Shown here: positions 16,200 through 24,116 of the stretch, in pieces
How the letters are laid out: each line of letters opens with the position of its first letter
How positions within the stretch are numbered: the first letter of the stretch is position 1
Assembly (NCBI GenBank): GCA_035301345.1
Contig: DATGUM010000027.1
Span: 1 to 24,533, forward strand
DNA length: 24,533 nt
Direction: 5' to 3'
DNA from: CALAMD01 sp035301345
GTDB lineage: Bacteria > Bacillota > Bacilli > Bacillales > Amphibacillaceae
The notes under the pieces: generated by a model
What the model was told of the DNA's origin: nothing
Seen by the model: only the letters and a program-made list of their open reading frames with translations
Databases searched by the model: none
Made by a program: the position numbers and the translations under genes

Positions 16200-16724
16200 A
16201 TGCCATTTTTACCTGCAGTTTGTGACGGTTGTTATTCATTATTCTCATCTGATATATATGTTAGGTCTTACGAGGTAGAGGTTTTTGGACATGAAGCGGA
16301 ACCTTGTCCGAATTGCGGGAGCAAAGGACATGTAAGGTCTGGGATTTATAAGTTTATTAATTATACACTGTCGATACTAACTAACCAAGATCGCACGATG
16401 ATTGAATTGACGAGTTTACATGACGTCATGCAACTAGCCGAAGATGGTAAGTTACTTCAGGAACATTTAGAAATGATAGTTATTTATGATTTACCGTCAT
16501 TTTCTGATATATTGTTACTTTTACCGGAGGATGAGAAAGACTATAAGCTTTGTTTGTCTTTGCTTATCCAAATTACAGCTTCGCTCATAGAAATTAGTTC
16601 CCAAAGAGGAAATGGAACGAAATCCTATGAACCGATTATTAAGCTCTATCAAAATATAAAAATAAAAGAAATTATTGAGCAAATATTTACAAATAATGCT
16701 GGTACAGCTAGACGGTTATTTTAG
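16200..16724 (+). CDS. Zinc-ribbon protein of unknown function
   Basis: 174 residues. The N-terminal 40 residues hold CDGC (C8, C11) and CPNC (C36, C39), a four-cysteine zinc ribbon. The rest (about 60-174) is a helical domain rich in Leu, Ile and Glu with no motif I recognise. It is monocistronic: a sigma-A type promoter lies upstream and a terminator downstream. Start ATG follows a weak AGGGTGTG ribosome site. Coding content is slightly more AT-rich than the catabolic operons. It could be a small regulator or an accessory-island protein; no function is assigned. Confidence 0.7.
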   Translation: MPFLPAVCDGCYSLFSSDIYVRSYEVEVFGHEAEPCPNCGSKGHVRSGIYKFINYTLSILTNQDRTMIELTSLHDVMQLAEDGKLLQEHLEMIVIYDLPSFSDILLLLPEDEKDYKLCLSLLIQITASLIEISSQRGNGTKSYEPIIKLYQNIKIKEIIEQIFTNNAGTARRLF

Positions 16725-16739
16725 CTATGAACAACTTCT

Positions 16740-16786
16740 GTCATTTTTTATTATTAGGATTTTCCTATAGTAAAAAATGACTTTTT
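16740..16786 (+). terminator. Intrinsic terminator after the zinc-ribbon gene
   Basis: GTCATTTTTTA and TATTAGGA pair with TCCTATA and TAAAAAATGAC (about 18 bp with small bulges), followed by CTTTTTAA. It also separates this gene from the EndoU lipoprotein. Confidence 0.8.
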
Positions 16787-16819
16787 AATTACTGTGAATA
16801 CATACTAAAGGATGATTAA

Positions 16820-17350
16820 ATGAAGAAAATAATCAATGGACTACTCCTACTAACACTAGTAATTTTTTTAACAAGTTGTGATTTGGATATCATTGACGAC
16901 TTACTAGAGGAGACATCTGATGCAGAAGAACATGTAATTTTAATTGAAGACTTAAAGGAAACTGGGACTTTTCGTGATGGAGCTCTCGAACATATTTTAG
17001 AAGGAGAAATTAACGGTAAGGGTCAGGCGACTGGATTTCACTATGATCAGCTACCAACAAAAAAAGGAGAGATTATTGAGGGAACAGAAACTTCGCCTAA
17101 TGAATACGGTGTTTATGAGGCGCAAGTTAAAGTAGGAGATGTTGAAAAAACATCAAATCGCGGTTTTTCATCGTTTTTCCCAGATGAATGGAATACCCAG
17201 CGAGTTGTCGATGCAATTAATGAGGCCTATGATACGAAAGCTCATTTAACAGGTAATACGTACGAAGGCATTTCGGATGATGGTGTATCTATCCAAATGT
17301 ACTTAGATAATAATGATAAAATAATATCAGCTTTTCCTGTATATGAATAA
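16820..17350 (+). CDS. Lipoprotein with EndoU-type nuclease domain (predicted toxin)
   Basis: 176 residues. Residues 1-19 are a signal peptide and LTSC a lipobox with lipidated C20. After a short acidic linker (21-50), residues about 53-176 match the bacterial EndoU domain: ALEHILEGEINGKGQATGFHYD (two histidines, H58 and H74), the PNEYGVYEAQVKV strand pair, K110 in VEKTSNRG, SSFFPDEWNTQRVVDAI, NTYEGISDDGVSIQMYLD and the end SAFPVYE. EndoU domains of bacterial toxins are ribonucleases using two His and a Lys, and usually sit at the C-terminus of large LXG or CDI proteins. Here the domain is carried by a lipoprotein with no LXG or repeat region. A nuclease on the outer membrane face is odd and may act on competitors or be a domesticated enzyme. 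Confidence 0.75.
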   Translation: MKKIINGLLLLTLVIFLTSCDLDIIDDLLEETSDAEEHVILIEDLKETGTFRDGALEHILEGEINGKGQATGFHYDQLPTKKGEIIEGTETSPNEYGVYEAQVKVGDVEKTSNRGFSSFFPDEWNTQRVVDAINEAYDTKAHLTGNTYEGISDDGVSIQMYLDNNDKIISAFPVYE

Positions 17351-17384
17351 TATAAAATGTATGGTGAAAGGACGGTGTGAACGA

Positions 17385-17759
17385 TTGTATAAATTGAAAA
17401 CAGTGACTGTTCAAGGAAAAATGAACAACAAAGACGTGCTCGTTGTTGAGTTTACGGATGAAGCATATCAAATTATTGGTGCTTTTTTAATGACTGATGC
17501 CCCGTTAATGAATTTTTCAGTTTTAACCTTATTAGAGAAGGTGCTTGTGGGAAAGAAAGCACGTGAGCAATTTTCTGGTAATCGATGTCGTTTGGATATC
17601 ACTAAAGAAAAGACAATTATTAATGATTTATTCTCCGGACTAGGAGATGACGTCCCAGCCTATCGCTCTTGTGAAGTGGAGACAAGACAGCTGAAAGACT
17701 GGGTCGTACAGTGGAAAAAAGATAAAGAGTCATTTGCCCGAAAAAAGGTTGATTATTAG
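17385..17759 (+). CDS. Small cytosolic protein, putative immunity partner of the EndoU lipoprotein
   Basis: About 124 residues, without signal peptide or membrane segment, mixed alpha/beta (beta strands near 3-30, helix near 45-60, C-terminal helix rich in Lys and Trp). I start at TTG 17385, which has AAAGGACGGTGTG upstream; the ATG at 17343, overlapping the EndoU stop, has no ribosome site. It lies 34 bases after the EndoU gene with no terminator, so the two are co-transcribed. Toxin genes of this type are normally followed by a small immunity gene, so the position suggests that role. I do not recognise the family, so the function rests on context alone. Confidence 0.55.
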   Translation: MYKLKTVTVQGKMNNKDVLVVEFTDEAYQIIGAFLMTDAPLMNFSVLTLLEKVLVGKKAREQFSGNRCRLDITKEKTIINDLFSGLGDDVPAYRSCEVETRQLKDWVVQWKKDKESFARKKVDY

Positions 17760-17798
17760 TTGAGCGAACTCGTCTGAACTTGAGCGCGCATGTCTATT

Positions 17799-17827
17799 TT
17801 GCAAACTATGATATCATTTAGTAAAAT
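17799..17827 (+). promoter_or_regulatory. Sigma-A promoter of aspA
   Basis: TTGCAA (17799-17804), 17-nt spacer, TAAAAT (17822-17827). Transcription would start near 17834, about 75 bases before the GTG start. Confidence 0.65.
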
Positions 17828-17834
17828 TAACGCA

Positions 17835-17858
17835 CGAGTGAGTATGAACACTCATTCG
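17835..17858. promoter_or_regulatory. Imperfect palindrome at the aspA transcription start
   Basis: CGAGTGAGTATGAACACTCATTCG is a 24-bp inverted repeat (TGAGT and ACTCA perfect around a 6-bp centre, outer bases mostly matched). It sits directly downstream of the -10 box, the place for a repressor roadblock; style resembles TetR- or GntR-family operators. The regulator is unknown. Confidence 0.45.
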
Positions 17859-17906
17859 AAAATAAAGGAAGATATTGTTCATTCAAACTAAAAAGGGGAT
17901 GAAGGT

Positions 17907-19343
17907 GTGGAAGCAAATGAGTATCGAACGGAACGCGATTCGTTAGGTGAAAAAGAGGTGCCACGACATGCCTACTATGGTGTGCAGACAGAAAGGGCCC
18001 TTGAAAACTTTCCAATCACCCACTTGCGTCTTTCTTCACATGTGATTCAAGCGCTTGGCGTTGTTAAAAAATCAGCGGCTCAAGCAAATAGAGATGTTGG
18101 ATTATTAAATGATGAGAAAGCTCGGGCAATTATTCGGGCATCTGAAGAAGTGATTGCTGGTGAATTTGATGAGCAGTTTATAGTTGATCCTATTCAAGGG
18201 GGAGCAGGAACTTCTCTTAACATGAATGCTAACGAAGTTATTGCCAATCGAGCACTTGAAATTTTAGGTGAACAAAAAGGAGCTTATCATTTGGTTAGTC
18301 CGATGAGTGACGTTAATATGTCGCAATCCACGAACGATGTCATCCCGACTGTTAACCGATTAGCAATTATTAAGATGAGTGCGCTACTTCTTGATGAAAT
18401 CGATCAATTAAAACAGTCATTTGTGCGCTTGTCGAAACAGTTTCATGAAACGATTAAGATTGGACGAACACATTTACAAGACGCCATCCCTATTCGACTG
18501 GGACAGGAGTTTTCTGCATACAGTGAGGTCCTCCACCGTGATTTTGAACGAATAGGTCAAAGCTTGGAGAGTTTTTATGAAATAAACATGGGAGGAACAG
18601 CTGTCGGAACGGGGTTGAACGCGAACTTAGAATACATAGAAAAAGTTGCTGAGTATTTACGTGAAAATAGCTCTTTGCCATTCGCAACTGCAAATCATTT
18701 AATAGACGCGACGCAACATACTGACGCATATACGAGCTTATCTGCGATGTTAAATATTTGTATGACAAACATATCGAAAATTGCCAATGATATACGGTTA
18801 ATGGCGTCAGGTCCGAAAGCTGGATTATCGGAAATACATTTACCTCCAAGGCAGCCAGGTTCGTCAATTATGCCTGGAAAAGTGAATCCAGTGATGCCTG
18901 AGGTTGTTAATCAGGTCGCTTTTCGAGTCAGTGGGAACAACCACACGGTTCATTTGTCATCTGAGGCTGGTCAATTTGAGCTTAATGTAATGGAGCCAGT
19001 ACTTACACATCATTTAATGGACTCTATTCAAGTCATGTCAAATGTTTTTCGGGTGTTTCGTCTCTATTGTGTGGATGGAATTACTGCAAATGAAAGTGAA
19101 CTTGCGAAAAAGTTAGAGCAAAGCCTAGGAGTGGTAACAGCCATTAACCCCCATATCGGCTATGAAAAGGCTTCAGAAGTAGCGAAAGAAGCGTATGCAA
19201 CAAATCGTTCAGTGAGAGAAGTTTGTATTGAAAAGGGCTTTTTAACGGCAGAAGAGATTGATCAAATTTTAGAGCCTAAAGGGATGACTAGTCCTGGTAT
19301 ATCTGCACATGAATTGATTGTGAAACGCTCAGATAAAAAATAA
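17907..19343 (+). CDS. aspA: Aspartate ammonia-lyase (aspartase)
   Basis: Reversibly splits L-aspartate into fumarate and ammonia in the cytoplasm, feeding aspartate into the TCA cycle. The fumarase/aspartase superfamily is shown by GGAGTSLNMNANEV (98-111), SQSTNDVIPT (139-148), GRTHLQDAIP (186-195) and the signature GSSIMPGKVNP (318-328), the flexible loop with the catalytic Ser. GTNMN-type residues read GTSLNMN, as in aspartases rather than fumarases. Length 478 is normal. It starts with GTG preceded by AAAAGGGGATGAAGG. Promoter and operator-like palindrome lie upstream; there is no ansA beside it. The following membrane gene starts 33 bases later and may be co-transcribed. Confidence 0.93.
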   Translation: MEANEYRTERDSLGEKEVPRHAYYGVQTERALENFPITHLRLSSHVIQALGVVKKSAAQANRDVGLLNDEKARAIIRASEEVIAGEFDEQFIVDPIQGGAGTSLNMNANEVIANRALEILGEQKGAYHLVSPMSDVNMSQSTNDVIPTVNRLAIIKMSALLLDEIDQLKQSFVRLSKQFHETIKIGRTHLQDAIPIRLGQEFSAYSEVLHRDFERIGQSLESFYEINMGGTAVGTGLNANLEYIEKVAEYLRENSSLPFATANHLIDATQHTDAYTSLSAMLNICMTNISKIANDIRLMASGPKAGLSEIHLPPRQPGSSIMPGKVNPVMPEVVNQVAFRVSGNNHTVHLSSEAGQFELNVMEPVLTHHLMDSIQVMSNVFRVFRLYCVDGITANESELAKKLEQSLGVVTAINPHIGYEKASEVAKEAYATNRSVREVCIEKGFLTAEEIDQILEPKGMTSPGISAHELIVKRSDKK

Positions 19344-19376
19344 AACGGAGGCTTTTAAAGGTTATACTGTGCATGG

Positions 19377-20009
19377 GTGGAAGGGAAAGTGGGTACTTTG
19401 CGATTATTGCGGTCTGGTTTGCATTTTTATTTAGCTGGACTTATTGTTTTGACATTAGGGATTGCTCTGACAATTGAGTCAGCATTAGGTGCATCACCAT
19501 TTGATGCTGTGCTCGTAGGATTATATCGAACATTCGGTCTTTCTATTGGATCTTGGGAGGTAGTCGTAGGACTAACTATGATCCTAGGTAATGCTTTTGC
19601 GGAACGAAAACGTCCAGAATTTATTGCTTTACTAACATCAATTGTTACGGGAATTGGAATCGATATGTGGCTGTTTTTATTAAGCCCGTTCACGCCTTCA
19701 TCATTTATAGGTGAGTATTTATATTTAATTTTTGGGGTTATATTCATAGCACTGGGCGTGTCGACTTATTTACAATCGACAATTGCTCCGAATCCAATGG
19801 ATCGTTCGATGATGGTCCTATCTAAGCTAACGGGATGGAGTGTCTCTTATTCGCGAGCACTAATCAGCATTGTTCTCGTGATTGTAGCGTATTTCTTTAA
19901 TGGAGATATCGGGATTGGAACATTAATTAATGCTGTAGCCTCAGGGTTTATTATTAGTTTTTTCTTACCGTACTTACAACGTTTAAAAAATAGTATGCAA
20001 CCCAATTAA
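19377..20009 (+). CDS. YczE/YyaS/YitT-family membrane protein
   Basis: 210 residues with about five membrane helices (near 15-36, 50-70, 80-102, 111-130 and 155-200). The stretch LGIALTIESALGASPFDAVLVGLY (with ASPFDA at its core) and the paired APNPMDRSMM loop are typical of YczE/YitT-like proteins, whose role is unknown (transport or membrane support is sometimes suggested). The start is uncertain: GTG 19377 has no close ribosome site; TTG 19398, preceded by AAGGGA, is an alternative. It follows aspA after 33 bases and ends in a terminator. Confidence 0.8.
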   Translation: MEGKVGTLRLLRSGLHFYLAGLIVLTLGIALTIESALGASPFDAVLVGLYRTFGLSIGSWEVVVGLTMILGNAFAERKRPEFIALLTSIVTGIGIDMWLFLLSPFTPSSFIGEYLYLIFGVIFIALGVSTYLQSTIAPNPMDRSMMVLSKLTGWSVSYSRALISIVLVIVAYFFNGDIGIGTLINAVASGFIISFFLPYLQRLKNSMQPN

Positions 20010-20057
20010 AATAAGCCTCCGCCATCAATGAATTGATGAGAGGAGGCTCTTATTTTT
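20008..20057. terminator. Bidirectional terminator between convergent genes
   Basis: AGCCTCC (20014-20020) pairs with GGAGGCT (20042-20048), with a nested ATCAAT/ATTGAT hairpin in the loop. T tract to the right and A-rich flank to the left suit both strands. Confidence 0.85.
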
Positions 20058-20067
20058 GTGTATATAA

Positions 20068-20433
20068 TTAACCCTCACAAATATTTACATCGAAATAAAC
20101 GATTGTACAAGATTGTTGGGTTGTTGCATCGTAGTCCATTAAAACTGTATTAATCGATAAACCTGTCAATTGTTCAAGTTCTTCTTTAAGTTTTGTTTTA
20201 AATTCTGAAAAAATAGCCGTGTTTGCATATGAAACGAGTTCAGGGAAATTTTTTCTCATGACTTTTAGCGCGGCAATTCTTTTGTGAACAGCGAAAATCA
20301 TTAAGCGATTTTCGGAAAACTCGATTTTATGTTTACTAATTCCTATTTCATAAATTTCTTGATTGATTTTATTATATATTTTTAAAACATCGCGTCTGCG
20401 AATCGGATGTGGATCTTTTGTCATTTCGTTCAT
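20068..20433 (-). CDS. DUF2294 / MpsC-like family protein
   Basis: 121 residues, soluble, alpha/beta. RLMIFAVHKRIAALKVM, followed by FKTKLKEELEQLTGLSINTVLMDYD and CTIVYFD, resembles the C-terminal domain of DUF2294 proteins, one of which (MpsC) belongs to the MpsABC cation-translocating system of staphylococci. No mpsA or mpsB genes are near, so it is an orphan copy, a common arrangement in Bacilli. ATG has AAAGGGGG 6 bases upstream. Assignment is by recalled pattern. Confidence 0.65.
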   Translation of the reverse strand: MNEMTKDPHPIRRRDVLKIYNKINQEIYEIGISKHKIEFSENRLMIFAVHKRIAALKVMRKNFPELVSYANTAIFSEFKTKLKEELEQLTGLSINTVLMDYDATTQQSCTIVYFDVNICEG

Positions 20434-20588
20434 CTACTTTCCCCCTTTAAAAAATAACGAGTAGTCCCTATATTATATATAAAACAGCGATAAATTTCAT
20501 CCGAATAGACGAAGAATGTAAAAAAATAAAAGGATATGTAAAAATATGTATTTTATTGTAAGGAAAATGATTGTAAAGGAGTAAACAA

Positions 20589-21185
20589 ATGTTAGAAGAG
20601 AAATATGATCAAGCATTAAAGATAAAAACATCAGGTATTAGAGAGTGGCGAAATGATAAAAATGGCTACAATCGATATGAGGCTACGCCATACGAAGCCT
20701 TAGAGAAATTATTCGAGAATTATACAATTGAAGCAGATGATAAGTTAGTTGATTTTGGAGCTGGTCGTGGCCGCGTTTCTTTTTATGTACATAATCGATT
20801 TAACATTCCTGTTTCAGGTGTGGAAAACAATGATAAAACGTTTGATGAGGCATTACAAAACGAACAGACTTACTTAAAGGGAAGAAGAAAAGATGACGCT
20901 TCACTTTATTTTGAATTCGGTCTTGCAGAAAATTACGAGATTCAAGCAGACGATAATTTATTTTTCTTTTTCAATCCTTTTTCTGTGAAAATATTTAAAA
21001 AAGTTATTCACAATATCACGAAATCTATTAAGTTAAATGATAGACAAGCAGATGTTATATTGTACTATCCACTGACTGAATTTGAGCACGCGATGAAACA
21101 AACCCCATTCCGCCTAATGAATAAAATTGACGTTCCGGGTATTCATGGGAAATATGGGAAGTTTTATGTGTATCGATTTGGTTAG
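20589..21185 (+). CDS. Class I SAM-dependent methyltransferase
   Basis: 198 residues with a Rossmann-type methyltransferase fold. VDFGAGRGRVSF (54-65) is the glycine-rich motif I that binds S-adenosylmethionine; GVEN (77-80) carries the acidic residue for the ribose, and FFFFNPFS (125-132) is at the motif IV position where NPPY-like residues act. The substrate is unknown; the small size and lack of other domains suit a small-molecule or protein methylase. ATG has AAAGGAGT upstream. It is a single gene, divergent from the DUF2294 gene over a 155-bp AT-rich gap. Confidence 0.85.
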   Translation: MLEEKYDQALKIKTSGIREWRNDKNGYNRYEATPYEALEKLFENYTIEADDKLVDFGAGRGRVSFYVHNRFNIPVSGVENNDKTFDEALQNEQTYLKGRRKDDASLYFEFGLAENYEIQADDNLFFFFNPFSVKIFKKVIHNITKSIKLNDRQADVILYYPLTEFEHAMKQTPFRLMNKIDVPGIHGKYGKFYVYRFG

Positions 21186-21330
21186 ATTTGAAAAAACAAA
21201 ACTGAAATGCTTTTAGGTTGAATACAAAAAATAAATAGTTATTATTAGGTAATATCTGTATTAAGGACGTATTGAATGTTTTTCATCTACACTTTAAGTG
21301 TGTAAGAATTTAACAGGGGGGATGGTTTAT

Positions 21331-22551
21331 TTGAGAATAGGTTATGGAAAGGAATTGAAAGATGATTTAAATCGTTCAAAAACAATTAATTGGTTATTAT
21401 TTATAGCAATTATGTTAGTCGGTGCAAATTTACGTGTTCCTTTAACTTCAGTTGGCCCATTAGTACCAATGATTAGGGATAGTTTAGAAATTAGTAATGC
21501 TGCTGCAGGATTTTTAACGACCATACCATTATTAGCGTTCGCATTTATTTCTCCGATAGTTCCAAAGCTAGCCGATAGATTCAGTATGGAAAGAGCAATA
21601 TATTTCTCGCTGATATTTTTAATGATTGGCTTTATATTTAGATCCTTCTTTAATGTTTACGGGTTGTATATTGGAACCGTAGTCATTGGTACTAGTATAG
21701 CTGTTGGAAATGTTTTGTTACCGGGGTTTATAAAAGTTAATTTTCCATTTAGAGTAGGTATAGTAACTGGATTATATTCTGTTGTAATGAACTTTACCGG
21801 TGCAATTGGTTCAGGTGTTAGTGTACCTCTATCATCCATAAATGGATTCAAATGGAATGGATCTTTATTTTTTTGGTTTTTACTTACAAGTGCAAGCCTT
21901 ATAGTTTGGAAGGTGCAAATGAAAAAGAAGAATACGATTGAACTTAGTGTTCAGGCTGGTGAATAAAGAAAAAGTTCAAGGGTCTGGTTTTCGTCCCTGT
22001 CATGGTCAATAACAATTTTTATGGGGTTACAATCACTTATTTTTTATACGTTAGTTACATGGTTACCAGACTTGTTATCAAATTACAACTATAGCAATGA
22101 TGAAGCGGGGTGGATGTTGTTTCTGTTACAGATATCAATCTTTCCGACAACAATTGTCATACCTATGATGGCAGAAAAACTAAAAAACCAAAGTGCCTTA
22201 AGTGTATTTGGCTCTATATTATTTGTGCTTGGAACCTTAGGGTTCATGGTGGGTAGTGGGTTTGTTTTGGTGCTCTCATCTATTTCAATTGGTTTAGCAA
22301 GTGGAACGACATTAAGTTTATGTATGATGTTTTTTAGCCTCAGAACGAAAGATGGTAGACAAGCTGCTGAGGTTTCTGGAATGGCGCAATCTGTTGGTTA
22401 CTTATTAGCTGCTTTAGGCCCTTGGCTCTTTGGTTTATTATTTGATGTTAGTGGAGATATGTTTTTCTCTCTAACAATGTTATTGATCTGTTCTATAATA
22501 ATGATATTTGTAGGTTTCTTCTCAGGGTTGAATAGATTTGTTTCTGTGTAA
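21331..22551 (+). pseudogene. CynX/NimT-type MFS transporter interrupted by one in-frame stop
   Basis: Twelve-helix major facilitator of the cyanate/nitroimidazole transporter type. The N-terminal half (start TTG 21331, after AACAGGGGGG) has GANLRVPLTSVGPLVP, LADRF and a six-helix set ending near 21960; the C-terminal half continues with MGLQSLIFYTLVTWLPDLL at 22021 and ends at 22551. The frame is unbroken at 407 codons except a TAA at 21964-21966. Just after it the frame reads RKSSRVWFSSLSWSITIF, normal for the linker and helix 7 of this family, so a single base change made the stop. There is no frameshift. The C-half has no good ribosome site at ATG 22021, so two separately made halves are less likely than a recent nonsense pseudogene. 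Confidence 0.8.
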
Positions 22552-22730
22552 AAAAGATGTGAATGATGTAAGGATTCTGTGTTTTAAACAAGCGCAAAAC
22601 TCTCTTTTACCCCATTCATTTAGAATCTATTATAATAAATGCTTTACTACTAAGTGGATAGAATATATGAGTGTGGAGCTTAATCTATAAGGGATAAAGA
22701 TTACTAATCCGTATATTAGAATAAAAAATG

Positions 22731-22759
22731 TTGACTAAAGTATACATTTGTCTTACTAT
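22731..22759 (+). promoter_or_regulatory. Sigma-A promoter of the dctP operon
   Basis: TTGACT (22731-22736), exactly 17 nt, TACTAT (22754-22759). Best promoter in the window. The transcript would begin near 22766, giving a leader of about 217 nt. Confidence 0.65.
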
Positions 22760-22823
22760 GTATTTTATCAGTCTGAAAATTCACAATTTAGGTAATCCTT
22801 ATGGGCTGAATGAAATGTTAAAG

Positions 22824-22920
22824 TATTTATATAAGCCATAGTTATAAGCAAGAGACTTAACTTCTTGTTAATCAGGGGACATTAAAGTGTGGTTGAATCT
22901 ATGGCTTTTATATAAAAATA
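22824..22920 (+). repeat. Long-range inverted repeat in the dctP leader
   Basis: AAGCCATAG (22833-22841) pairs with CTATGGCTT (22899-22907), and TATTTATAT (22824-22832) can extend the stem to ATATAAAAATA after a 2-nt bulge. The stem encloses about 57 nt with a small inner CAAGA/TCTTG hairpin. It could be a regulatory RNA structure of the transporter mRNA. Confidence 0.5.
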
Positions 22921-22935
22921 TTTTAGGGAGGAGAA

Positions 22936-22956
22936 ATGAGAAAGTTAAAGGTTTGA
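22936..22956 (+). CDS. Possible six-codon leader peptide upstream of dctP
   Basis: ATG AGA AAG TTA AAG GTT TGA encodes MRKLKV, with the strong ribosome site AGGGAGGAG (22925-22933) two to three bases upstream and the dctP start 27 bases after its stop. The short spacing between the site and ATG is a weakness. It may be a translated leader or simply a chance ATG beside a purine-rich stretch. Confidence 0.3.
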   Translation: MRKLKV

Positions 22957-22982
22957 TTTCAAAATTAACTTAGGGGGGACTT

Positions 22983-24026
22983 TTGTTGAATTTAACAAAT
23001 AGAAATAATATTTTACTTTTACTTATGATAGCGCTTACAGCACTTGTGCTAGTGGCTTGTGGCGGTGGTTCAGACTCTGGAAAAGAAGATGCAGGTGACT
23101 CAGCTGACACTTATGTTTTAAAGTATGGTCATGATCATATGCCTGACTCACCGTTTCAAGAATCTGCTGAAAGATTTAAGGAAATTGTTGAAGAGGAAAG
23201 TGATGGGCGAATTGAGGTTGAGATTTACCCAGCTGAGCAGATAGGTGTTGGAAGAGAGGCGTTAGAGGCTTTACAAATAGGTAGTGTAGATATGATTAAC
23301 ATGCCGATTGCCTTTTTCGCCGGTTTTGATATCAGATATTCTTTAGTGGACATGCCGTTTTTATTCCCAAATGATGAAGCGTTGTGGGCAACCCTAGATG
23401 GTGAAATTGGTAGAGAGTTACTAGATTTACTTGTTGATAAGGATATGAAAGGTGTTGCATTTTACGCGGAGGGTTGGAGACAAATGACAAATAACAGTCC
23501 TATCCACTCTCCTGATGACTTTAAGAACAAAAAAATTAGAGGTATGAATGCACCCGTAATTTTATCTCAATATGAGGCTTGGGGAGCAAATCCTGTTGCG
23601 TTAGATTACTCAGAAATTTATAATGCTTTACAACAAGGTGTGGTAGAAGGGCAAGAAAACCCTTTATTAAGTATTAGTGATAAGAAGTTTTATGAAGTCC
23701 AAGATTACTTAATGATGAGTGATCACAACTACTTAACTTATGCCCTATATGCAAACAATACATGGCTCGAAAGCTTACCAGAGGACCTAAGAGATATCGT
23801 ATGGAATGCTGGAATAGATGTGGCTGTAGAACATAGGGATCTAATGGATAAAGCGAACGAAGGGTATTATGAAGAAATTACTGCTTCTGGAATAGAAGTT
23901 ATTGAACTCACTGATGAAGAAAGAAAAGAATTCCGTGAAGCTAGCCAACCGGTATACGATGAGTTTGAAGATGACTTCGGCGATATTCTTGAGAGAACAA
24001 TAGAATTTGTAAAAGAATTTGAGTAA
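22983..24026 (+). CDS. dctP: TRAP transporter solute-binding lipoprotein, DctP family
   Basis: Extracytoplasmic receptor of a TRAP transporter for organic acids (C4-dicarboxylate, keto acid or uronate type). Residues 1-25 form a signal peptide with lipobox LVAC (C26 after the first TTG; a second TTG at 22986 is equally possible). Mature protein: LKYGHDHMPDSPFQESAERF and GRIEVEIYPAEQIG early, then EALQIGSVDMI, VDMPFLF, and IRGMNAPV (about residues 190-197, with the conserved Arg that binds the substrate carboxylate), and QGVVEGQENPL (about 220-230). Length 347 is normal. Start uses AGGGGGGAC 3-10 bases upstream. Binding proteins are made in excess over the membrane subunits, consistent with the hairpin that follows. 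Confidence 0.92.
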   Translation: MLNLTNRNNILLLLMIALTALVLVACGGGSDSGKEDAGDSADTYVLKYGHDHMPDSPFQESAERFKEIVEEESDGRIEVEIYPAEQIGVGREALEALQIGSVDMINMPIAFFAGFDIRYSLVDMPFLFPNDEALWATLDGEIGRELLDLLVDKDMKGVAFYAEGWRQMTNNSPIHSPDDFKNKKIRGMNAPVILSQYEAWGANPVALDYSEIYNALQQGVVEGQENPLLSISDKKFYEVQDYLMMSDHNYLTYALYANNTWLESLPEDLRDIVWNAGIDVAVEHRDLMDKANEGYYEEITASGIEVIELTDEERKEFREASQPVYDEFEDDFGDILERTIEFVKEFE

Positions 24027-24060
24027 TATGTCTGAAGTAGTGTAAAACACTATACAAAAG

Positions 24061-24102
24061 TGATAATTAAGATGCTTTTTTAAGCATCTTAATTATTATC
24101 AT
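24061..24102 (+). terminator. Intercistronic hairpin between dctP and dctQ
   Basis: AATTAAGATGCTT pairs with AAGCATCTTAATT (13 bp or more, TTTT loop), continuing into flanking GATAAT/ATTATC. No solid T tract follows, so it may act as a partial terminator or an mRNA stabiliser that keeps dctP in excess. Confidence 0.7.
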
Positions 24103-24116
24103 TGAGGTGAAGTGCT

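Larger units (their letters stand above)
22552..22982 (+). other. 431-bp gap: spacer and promoter plus leader of dctP
   Basis: From 22552 to about 22730 I see no gene or clear repeat. The promoter lies at 22731-22759. From about 22766 to 22982 is an untranslated leader with a long inverted repeat and a six-codon reading frame, listed separately. Confidence 0.6.

Noticed and set aside
17343..17384. ATG overlapping the EndoU stop as start of the downstream gene
   Set aside because: No ribosome site; the TTG at 17385 has AAAGGACGGTGTG upstream. The overlap is still possible.
18490..18867. 125-codon minus-strand frame inside aspA
   Set aside because: Antisense shadow of a highly conserved lyase.
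22021..22551. C-terminal half of the MFS protein as an independent gene
   Set aside because: Same frame as the N-half, no ribosome site at its first ATG; one stop codon explains it better.
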